DNA of 64,000 nucleotides from Cohnella ginsengisoli (GTDB lineage Bacteria; Bacillota; Bacilli; Paenibacillales; Paenibacillaceae), in contig NZ_JAPDHZ010000003.1 in assembly GCF_029525555.1 (NCBI RefSeq), positions 806,001-870,000 of the forward strand, read 5' to 3'. Under the pieces are notes generated by a model that searched no databases, was not told the DNA's origin, and saw only the letters and a list, made by a program, of their open reading frames with translations. Every line of letters begins with the position of its first letter. Within the stretch, counting starts at the first letter, position 1. This document shows, one piece after another, positions 57,734 to 64,000 of this stretch. Made by a program: the position numbers and the translations under genes.

Positions 57734-58757
57734 TTACCACATCGAGTGATCCGGGTTGATTTTGCGTACGATGCCGTTCGCGGCGAGCACCAGGACCAGG
57801 CCGACGACGGATTGATAGAAGCCGACCGCGGCCGACATGCTCACGTTCCCGACCTCACGGAGCGCCCGGTAGACGTAAGTGTCGATGACGTCCGTCGAGG
57901 AGAACAGGAAACCCGAGTTGTTCGGAATGAAGTAATGCAGCCCGAAGTCGCCGCGGAACATGCCGCCGATCGACAGAATGAGCATGATGATGATGAGCGG
58001 CGTGAGCAGCGGCACGGTGATTTTCAGCGCCATCTGCGATTTGGTCGCCCCGTCGATCCGGGCAGCCTCGTAGTAATCGCCGCTGATGCCTATGATGCCC
58101 GCGAAGTAGATCAGCGTCGTGAAGCCGATCGCTTTCCACAGATGCACGACGATCAGAATGACCGGCCACGGGCCTGAATCCTGATACCAGCTGACAGGAT
58201 TGAACCCTGAGGGAGATCAGCATCCGGTTGATGAAGCCGTCCGAATGATTCAGGAACGCGTAGGCGATGTAGCCCACGAGCACCCAGGACAAGAAGTGGG
58301 GCAGGAACAGCGCCGTCTGGTAAAACTTCGTATACTTCGCCTTCAGCTCGTTCATGAGCACCGCGAGGAACAAGGCCCCGAGCGTCGTGATCAGCATGTA
58401 GCCGGCGTTGTACAGCACGGTGTTGCGCGTAATCCGCCAGGCAGTATCCGTCGTGAACAGGAATCGGAAATTGTCCAGGCCGACCCACTTGCTCCCGAAC
58501 ATCCCGAGATCGTAACGATAATTTTTGAAGGCGATGATGAGCCCGATCATCGGCAGATACGCGAAAATCAATTTGTAGATGAGTCCGGGCAGCGACAGCA
58601 GGAACAGCTCCCGGTTGTTTTTAAAATGTTTGAGCTCTCTTCTTAAGAAAGACTGGCGCTTCGGCTTGTTGGCGATGCCGACCGGCGGAGATTCCGCACC
58701 GGCTAATGCGCTTGGACGGCTCTGGTCGCTCAGGGCGACTGATGCTTTGTTCGGCAT
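57734..58757 (-). CDS. Lpl-type carbohydrate ABC permease (LplB-like), frameshifted as sequenced
   Basis: First gene of the operon. The frame from ATG 58757 (MPNKASVALSDQSRPSA, ribosome site AAGGAG) gives LFLLSLPGLIYKLIFAYLPM and MLISLR. It then loses phase near 58209. The other frame continues GFNPVSWYQDSGPWPVILI, YEAARIDGATKSQMALKITV (EAA loop) and ends NPDHSMW. Removing one base between CTC and GGGTTC restores a normal 340-residue LplB-like permease. This break is not at a long homopolymer, unlike most others in the window, so it could be a real mutation. Confidence 0.85.
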
Positions 58758-58854
58758 GACGAATGCTCCTTCCCTTGCTTCCCGTGCTTCTCTCGCTGCC
58801 CTTGTTGCTCCGGCTTGCAGGTCTAACGATAGCGCAGGGGGGCTTCGGGGACGG

Positions 58855-58970
58855 TACTGTACATATGCAGGATTCCTGTAAACGCCGGCTGTACGTATGC
58901 CAGAATGCTGTAACGGCGCGGCTCGCGGGCTGTACAGGCGCTGTACAGTGCCGTACAGGTCCGGTGGCGC
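58855..58970. repeat. Degenerate CTGTAC-rich short repeats
   Basis: CTGTACATATGCAGGATTCC is followed by CTGTACGTATGCCAGAATGC about 34 bases on, each leading into CTGTAAACGCCGG or CTGTAACGGCGCGG. Further CTGTACA words lie at 58938-58966. It sits upstream of the permease operon and may include regulatory sequence, but no promoter is clear. Confidence 0.5.
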
Positions 58971-59039
58971 GACCGGCTTCACGACAAACAAGCCAGCCGG
59001 ATATTCCGGCTAACCTGATGAAGCAATTCGTCAATCCGC

Positions 59040-59262
59040 GCGACCGGCGCGTCTAAAGTAGTCTCAGTCGGCACTTCTTCGCACTCCCGCCCGACCGGCG
59101 CGCCGAATGTAGTCTCAGTTGGCACTTCCTCGTCCATCCACCCAACCGGCGCGCCGAATGTAGTCTCAGTTGGCACTTCCTCGTCCATCCACCCAACCGG
59201 CGCGCCGAATGTAGTCTCGGTCGGCGCGTCGAAAGTAGTCTCAGTCGGTACTTCTTCCACCA
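59040..59262. repeat. 51-bp tandem repeat, second array (four units plus a partial)
   Basis: Units start with GTAGTCTCAG or a variant at 59058, 59109, 59160 and 59211; a shortened copy starts at 59235. The unit contains CCAACCGGCGCGCCGAAT. On the minus strand the array can be read as the 17-residue repeat EEVPTETTFGAPVGWMD, but no ribosome site precedes the frame and it begins inside the region behind a terminator. Confidence 0.88.
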
Positions 59263-59272
59263 TGCGAGCAGC

Positions 59273-59302
59273 AAAAAAGCCCGTGCCGGCGTACGGACGG
59301 GC
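59273..59302 (-). terminator. Terminator of the AraC-type regulator gene
   Basis: On the minus strand GCCCGT-CCGTACGCCGGC-ACGGGC is followed by TTTTTTGC. It begins 7 bases after the regulator's stop codon. Confidence 0.85.
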
Positions 59303-59308
59303 AATTTC

Positions 59309-61621
59309 TCACGTATTTCGTTCGATGGCGGACTTCAGCCTGTATTCCTTGGGCGTGACGCTGTACCTGCGCTTGAACAGCCGGTAAAAATAACTCTCGT
59401 TGCCGAAGCCGACCCGCTCCATGATCTCCGATACCGTCAGGTCCTGTTGCTCGAGCAGCAGCCTCGCTTGGGTCAGTCGCGCGCTGTTGATCCGGTCGAC
59501 CACCGTCTCGCCGGATTGCGCTTTGTACACCTGGCCTAGATAAACCGGGTTCATCTTGAGCATGTCGGCGATTTTCTGGACGTTCAAGTCCGGGTCGACG
59601 AAATGCTTGTCCACGATCTCCGCGATCGTGTCGGCGATCAGCCGGCTTTTGTCCTCCTTGCCGCTCTGCCGCTGCTCGAACATCTCCCGCGCCACGGCGA
59701 GCAGCACGTCCCGCGCCTCGTCCAGCGTCTCGGTGCCGACCAGGCGCCGATTGACCGCGTGGAGGTCGACGGATACCGGGTTCAGGTTGAACTGGTTGAT
59801 CTCGCCGAGCGTATTGCTGATCGTCATCCCCATCTGCAGCAGCGCTGAAAACATATTTTCGAAGCTGAACGCGCCGATCGCCCGCTGCCAGCTCTCGATC
59901 GCTTCCGTCGTCTGCGCCAGGTCGCCGCTCTTGAGCCCTTCGATCAGCTGCTTGTCCAGCTCGCCGGGAATCCGGAACTGCTCGTTGCGCTCGTTGGCTT
60001 CGATGTCCTCCGGCTCGATGACCGCCCCGTGCCCGAGGATCATCCGGTAATCGGACTGCCGAAGCGTCAGGGCATATTGACGCGAGATGTCCCGATAATG
60101 ATCGAACGTGCGGCTCAAAGCGACCGTGAACGAGACGCGGTAGTAAGACAGGATCGTCCCTTGCAGCTCGCGGAACCGCTCGCCCAGAGCCTCCAAGCCG
60201 CCTTCGCCTTTGCCGCTGACGATAAAGACGAGATGGCCGTCCTTTATATCCGCGTACTCGCACCCGTAGTCGCGGCGAAGCAGCTCTTCGCCGATATTCG
60301 CGATGGCAAAGGTAAACAGAGATTCGGAGCCTTCGCCCGATGCCGCGACGAGCGTCTCCCGCCTGTCGAGACGGACGACCGCGAGCCTAAGCGCGCCGGA
60401 CGACGCGATGTCGATGCCGTATTGCTCCCTGTTCTGCCTGAACTCGGCTTCGGATACGGCATCGCTTCCGCCGAGCAGGCTTCGCAGATGGTACACCTTC
60501 GCGATGTTCCGCTTGGACGCCTCCTCCCGCTCCAGTCCTTTCAGCTTGTCGACCATGCCCATGTAGTTGGCGGCGATCAGCGTCAGCTCGTCCTTGGCCT
60601 GCGCGTGACCGCGCGGGTCCTCGGGAATCAGGCTGAGCAGGCGTCCGACCGGACGGTACAGCCGCAGGGAGAAAAACACCGACAGCAGCACGGCGAACAG
60701 GACGACCGACAGCATGACCCCGATCTCCGTCCACTTCATCCGGTTCACGTTCCCCAGTACCGAATCGTAGTCGCGCAGGCTCAGGATGCGCCAGTTGTTC
60801 ATCCCTTTTCCGAGATAGGCGACCTTGTACTTCTTCCCTGCGTGCCGGTAGACGAAGTCTTCGAGCGTGCTGGACGACGCCGCGATCCGCGGCATCACCT
60901 TGTCCTTGAGCGCCATCTGGGCCGCGGACAGCGGCTCGCTCGACATGAGGACATTGCCGTCCCCGTCGGTCACGAGGAGCAGATCCTTCTCCCGGTCCGC
61001 GAGCTTGTTCAGCGCCTTCACGTTGTCCAGCAGCCAGTCCGGCTTCACGGTCAGGATCAGCACGCTCCCGTTGACCGAGCCGAGCGAGGGGCCGTCGTAC
61101 AAAAAACAGGCGAAAACGTCGATCCCGCTGCCGCCGCCGTCCAGATCGAGCGGCATCAGCTGCAGCTTCGGAACGTCCGGATGCTGCTTCAAATAGCCGT
61201 CTAAAACCTCGTACAGCCGGCTGTTGTCCATGCCATGATTAAGCGAGGAGAAAAAGCGCTTCTGGCTCGGGTTGTAAAACGCCACGGCATGCAAGTAGGG
61301 CGATTCGGCGACCGTGCGATCGAGCCGGTCGATCTTCAGGATGCTCTGCCGGTAATCGGCCCCCGCCTTCAGCGCGATCAGCTCGTCGTCGTTGAACAGG
61401 GACACGGCCATGTCCTTGACGATGCCGTTCATGTTCTCGATATTGTAGTTGATCTGCGTGAGCAGCTTGCGGTCGGCGTCGTTCTGCAGGCTGAGCACCT
61501 TGCCGCGGGCGTTGACGTTGAGCATGTAAGCGGTCACCGCCAGGGTGACGACGACGAGCATGAAGCTGAGGAGGATTCGCTGCAGGAACTTGCGCGTGCG
61601 GAGCGTTCGGAACACGTTCAT
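59309..61621 (-). CDS. Transmembrane AraC-family regulator with Cache-like sensor
   Basis: A 770-residue one-component regulator. The first helix is FLQRILLSFMLVVVTLAVTAYML; an extracellular sensor of about 270 residues follows, then a second helix (IGVMLSVVLFAVLLSVFFSLRL) and a cytoplasmic middle. The C-terminal AraC domain is VQKIADMLKMNPVYLGQVYK and VSEIMERVGFGNESYFYRLF, followed by RRYSVTPKEYR. These proteins bind a sugar signal outside and activate adjacent Lpl-type operons directly, without a kinase. ATG 61621 follows GGGAGAG. It lies upstream of the permease operon on the same strand, separated by a terminator and a repeat array. Confidence 0.93.
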   Translation of the reverse strand: MNVFRTLRTRKFLQRILLSFMLVVVTLAVTAYMLNVNARGKVLSLQNDADRKLLTQINYNIENMNGIVKDMAVSLFNDDELIALKAGADYRQSILKIDRLDRTVAESPYLHAVAFYNPSQKRFFSSLNHGMDNSRLYEVLDGYLKQHPDVPKLQLMPLDLDGGGSGIDVFACFLYDGPSLGSVNGSVLILTVKPDWLLDNVKALNKLADREKDLLLVTDGDGNVLMSSEPLSAAQMALKDKVMPRIAASSSTLEDFVYRHAGKKYKVAYLGKGMNNWRILSLRDYDSVLGNVNRMKWTEIGVMLSVVLFAVLLSVFFSLRLYRPVGRLLSLIPEDPRGHAQAKDELTLIAANYMGMVDKLKGLEREEASKRNIAKVYHLRSLLGGSDAVSEAEFRQNREQYGIDIASSGALRLAVVRLDRRETLVAASGEGSESLFTFAIANIGEELLRRDYGCEYADIKDGHLVFIVSGKGEGGLEALGERFRELQGTILSYYRVSFTVALSRTFDHYRDISRQYALTLRQSDYRMILGHGAVIEPEDIEANERNEQFRIPGELDKQLIEGLKSGDLAQTTEAIESWQRAIGAFSFENMFSALLQMGMTISNTLGEINQFNLNPVSVDLHAVNRRLVGTETLDEARDVLLAVAREMFEQRQSGKEDKSRLIADTIAEIVDKHFVDPDLNVQKIADMLKMNPVYLGQVYKAQSGETVVDRINSARLTQARLLLEQQDLTVSEIMERVGFGNESYFYRLFKRRYSVTPKEYRLKSAIERNT

Positions 61622-61692
61622 AAGGCTTCTCTCCCGAGTTGCATTGGTGCACTAACTATAATCGCTCTTTCTTTTTGTTGTCAACGGATGGC

Positions 61693-61734
61693 AAAAAAGA
61701 GAGCGGACGGACGTTGTGCGCGCGTCCGCCGCTC
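61693..61734 (-). terminator. Terminator of the BNR protein gene
   Basis: On the minus strand GAGCGGCGGACG pairs with CGTCCGTCCGCTC (one bulge), followed by TCTTTTTTG. It lies 14 bases past the stop codon. Confidence 0.85.
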
Positions 61735-61748
61735 CCGTTCGCCTCTAT

Positions 61749-63023
61749 TTAATTGCGTCCGTAATACAACTTGAGATTGGCGATATCCACGAGGTACAGG
61801 ATATCGGCGCCGTTCGCGTTCCGCTCGACCGCGAGGCGCTGGATCGGAATGCCCGGCGCGAGCGATGCCTGGCTCCAGCCTGTGCCCGACTGCGCAGCCA
61901 TGAAGGCGCGATCCGTCCCGGCGGCCGTCACGTAGTAGACGCGCGACTGCGTGCCCGTCCACGTGACGTCGATGGCGGCCGTCGTCTCGGCGGCGTCGTA
62001 GACGGTCTGCAGATTCCAGCCGGTCGCGCCGCGGGTCGCCTGCTTGACCGAGAACGTCGTGCTTCCCTCCTCGCGATACCGGTAAGCGATGACCGGCTTG
62101 TTCGCCGAATCGACGGTCAGCTTGGCGCTCTGCACGCCGGGGCCGCCGGGATCGCTGCCGCTCTGCACGTAAACTTCGGTCGGCGCCATCGGCTGCACGA
62201 CGTCGGCCGTCGCCGTCGATACGGGCACCGATACGGGCGTACCGTCGGCTTTGGAGAACGTGTTCGTAGACGGGCTGTATTTAAGGTAAGACAGCTGGTG
62301 GCGAAGCGGGCTGGCCGCAAAGTACGCCCATTCGAACAGGATATGCAGGTCGCCGTTCGCGTCGAACGCCAGGTCGTCCGGGTATACCGAGCGATTCAGC
62401 GTAGAGGCGACGACCGCGATCTGACTCCACGTCGAAGCCGCGTTGTCCCAGCGCAGCAGCACGCCGGTGCGCTTGCCGGCGGTATCCTGGCTGGACCGGA
62501 CGAGCAGGTACAGGTCGCCGTTCGGCGCCGTCGTCACGACCGGGTACGTGACCTTCATCGTCTGGTCCGGCATGTCCGCCGAATGATTCTGCGGCGCGCC
62601 GCCGACCGTATCCGACCGGAAGTAATGCCAAGCCGAATCGTGCATGGAGGCGAACACGTGGAAGCGTCCGCTGCCGTCCCGCGCGATCGACGGCTGGTTG
62701 TGGCCGTTGTCGTCGGCGTACTCGGCCACGGCAGCGCCGTCCATGACGGGAATGTTCGACCACGCCCCCGCCCCGTCGCGCCTAGCGATGTATACTTTGT
62801 GGGTACCCGCGGTGCTGCCCGGCGCGTTGTACGCCATGTAGGCGTACTCCAGTCCGGTGCCGTACGTCTCGAGCGGACTCCACCAGCCAGCCTGGTTGCT
62901 CGAATCCATCGCGTACGGCACCTGCGTCAGCGTCGCCGCCGCGCTCCCCGTGCCCGCGGGCAGCAGCGAGACCAGCGCGAGCCCCGCGATCCACGTTTTC
63001 AGTTGCTTTTTCCAATTCATCAT
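61749..63023 (-). CDS. Secreted BNR_4 (beta-propeller) protein, possible glycan lyase
   Basis: A 424-residue secreted protein with signal peptide MNWKKQLKTWIAGLALVSLL. It has BNR-type propeller features: WWSPLETYGTGLEYAYMAY, HKVYIARRDGAGAWSNIP, DDNGHNQPSIARDGSGRFHV, HDSAWHYFRSD, and later Asp-box-like turns such as FDANGDLHILFEWAYF. This pattern matches the BNR_4 family, whose members include PL24-type and other polysaccharide lyases as well as uncharacterised proteins; the specific activity cannot be stated. GGAGAAGG precedes the ATG. It is monocistronic, upstream of the membrane AraC regulator, and may belong to the same glycan programme. Confidence 0.78.
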   Translation of the reverse strand: MMNWKKQLKTWIAGLALVSLLPAGTGSAAATLTQVPYAMDSSNQAGWWSPLETYGTGLEYAYMAYNAPGSTAGTHKVYIARRDGAGAWSNIPVMDGAAVAEYADDNGHNQPSIARDGSGRFHVFASMHDSAWHYFRSDTVGGAPQNHSADMPDQTMKVTYPVVTTAPNGDLYLLVRSSQDTAGKRTGVLLRWDNAASTWSQIAVVASTLNRSVYPDDLAFDANGDLHILFEWAYFAASPLRHQLSYLKYSPSTNTFSKADGTPVSVPVSTATADVVQPMAPTEVYVQSGSDPGGPGVQSAKLTVDSANKPVIAYRYREEGSTTFSVKQATRGATGWNLQTVYDAAETTAAIDVTWTGTQSRVYYVTAAGTDRAFMAAQSGTGWSQASLAPGIPIQRLAVERNANGADILYLVDIANLKLYYGRN

Positions 63024-63274
63024 TCACCTTCTCCTCTCCATCGCTTGGAATGAACCGCAGCTTGCGGAGCGCCCGCTTCGGCAGCGGGCGCCGGTGAAGC
63101 GCTTGCATGAACGACCGCCGAACGTCAGGCGACAGGCTAATCGTATCATGCAGGCCGCCGCGCGCGTCAGCAACAAAATGATGAGGAGGATAGAACAAAA
63201 TGAGGGAATCAGACAGTCTGGTAGAACAAAATTCTGCTTGAAGAAGGCGATAGGGGCGAGGGCCGGCGCTTGAA

Positions 63275-63350
63275 GTATGCACGTAGATCAATAATTGGCG
63301 AGACCGCGTGGAGTAACCTGCCTAAGTGTGCACGTAGACCAATAGTTGGC
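63275..63350. repeat. 51-bp spaced direct repeat, third location
   Basis: GTATGCACGTAGATCAATAA at 63275 and GTGTGCACGTAGACCAATAG at 63326 share 22 of about 26 bases including TTGGCG and are exactly 51 bases apart. A shorter repeat TAGAACAAAA occurs at about 63190 and 63222. No gene is supported in 63024-63449. Confidence 0.7.
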
Positions 63351-63449
63351 GCTCGAGGTGGGTATAGAGGTTCCCGGATTAGCTGCTGGTTGTCTTGCCA
63401 GGTACCAGCAGCTTACCGGGGCCGCGCGCCCGAAGGCGAACATCCTTCT

Positions 63450-64000
63450 TTATGCGAACTTGTACGTCCAGAAGCGTTCGGTGCCGAATCGCTCCTGCAC
63501 CTCGCGGTTTTTGTGCGGATTTTTCTCGAACAGCTGCGGGACGTAAAACTGCGAGCGATGCGACAGGATCGACGCGATCTTCTGCTTCAAGAAACCGCTG
63601 ACGTCCACGAAGACATCGGGATCGCCGATCGACTCTCGGTGATTGTGCGAAAAAGCGAGGCAGTGCACGGGCGGACGGGCGGACGGATCCAGCTTGCCGA
63701 TCGTGCGGACGACCGCCGCGCCGGTCGCGTCGTGGTCCGGATGGACCGCGAAGCCCGGGAAAAAGGTGATGACGAGCGTCGGATCGAGCTCCGCGAGCAG
63801 CTCGCCGATTTTCAGGTCCAGCAGGTCCTGATCCTCGAATTCGAGCGTTTTGTCATGAAAGCCGAGCAGGCGAAGATCCTGGATGCCGATGGCCTTGCAG
63901 GACTGCTCGAGCTCGCCCTTGCGGATCTGCGGAAGCGTGATGCGGTTGGCAAAAGGCGGATTGCCCATATTGCGCGCGCGCTCGCCCAACGTCAGGCAAG
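63450..64000 (-). CDS. bshB2: PIG-L deacetylase, bacillithiol BshB2-like (partial, runs off right edge)
   Basis: A PIG-L/LmbE zinc deacetylase; the BshB group removes acetyl from GlcNAc-malate in bacillithiol synthesis or cleaves bacillithiol conjugates. The visible 183 residues lack the N-terminal zinc motif (HPDDE), which lies outside the window. They carry GNPPFANRITLPQIRKGEL, LGFHDKTLEFEDQDL, the second metal motif AVHPDHDATGAAVV and CLAFSHNHRESIGDPDVF. The DKTLEFED and HPDHD segments fit BshB2 (YojG) best. The C-terminus is complete, with the stop at 63450. Confidence 0.82.
   Translation of the reverse strand, partial: CLTLGERARNMGNPPFANRITLPQIRKGELEQSCKAIGIQDLRLLGFHDKTLEFEDQDLLDLKIGELLAELDPTLVITFFPGFAVHPDHDATGAAVVRTIGKLDPSARPPVHCLAFSHNHRESIGDPDVFVDVSGFLKQKIASILSHRSQFYVPQLFEKNPHKNREVQERFGTERFWTYKFA

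Noticed and set aside
54910..57759. Open plus-strand frame of 949 codons
   Set aside because: Antisense to the beta-helix, binding-protein and permease genes; its composition mirrors those genes and no start signal is present.

Overview
The window looks like chromosomal DNA of a GC-rich, spore-forming relative of Paenibacillus, most likely Cohnella-like. The signs are S-layer homology (SLH) domains, a bacillithiol-type deacetylase, CUT1/Lpl-type sugar transporters beside transmembrane AraC-type regulators, a ZTP riboswitch ahead of folD, and many large secreted multi-domain carbohydrate enzymes. No rRNA, tRNA or CRISPR array is visible.

Layout. 1-11148 is a minus-strand defence island: an McrBC-like pair, a type I restriction-modification operon (hsdM-hsdS-hsdR), and a small CBASS-like pair whose cyclic-nucleotide synthase is broken by an internal deletion. 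11289-21800 is a three-gene operon for secreted proteins: a PA14 metallophosphoesterase, an SLH-domain protein, and a GH92 alpha-mannosidase with four CBM6-like modules. 22037-27419 holds a Gln-rich small protein, a nucleotidyltransferase/ATP-grasp gene, an ApbE/ferric-reductase-like trio, and a phosphodiester-glycosidase-like protein. 27500-29284 is a 51-bp minisatellite split by an IS256-family element. 29677-33232 holds a DEAD-box helicase, DNA repair and an SGNH hydrolase. 33267-42545 is a sugar-utilisation locus: sensor kinase, AraC-type response regulator, binding protein, two permeases, GH130 phosphorylase and FAD oxidoreductase. 42781-49840 is housekeeping and accessory DNA: DUF4385, DUF429, AAC(3), MmcQ, hflX with a putative attenuator, DUF1801, and ZTP riboswitch-folD-cyclodeaminase. 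50169-63023 is a second sugar locus: beta-helix protein, Lpl-type ABC transporter, membrane AraC regulator and BNR protein. A partial bshB-like gene ends the window.

Sequence quality. Many genes are split as written. At 18 homopolymer runs of six or more bases, removing one base restores a full, family-like protein, and every corrected length becomes a multiple of three. These are probably sequencing or assembly errors. I annotate the corrected genes with their full span and state where the break lies. Two further frameshifts (mcrB near 2023, permease near 58209) and one internal deletion (CD-NTase near 10917) do not fit this pattern.

Working together. Both sugar loci follow the same logic: a membrane sensor activates a CUT1 importer without its own ATPase, together with secreted or cytosolic glycoside-active enzymes. 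With GH92, CBM6 modules, GH130 and a phosphodiester-glycosidase-like enzyme, mannose-containing glycans are a likely but inferred target.
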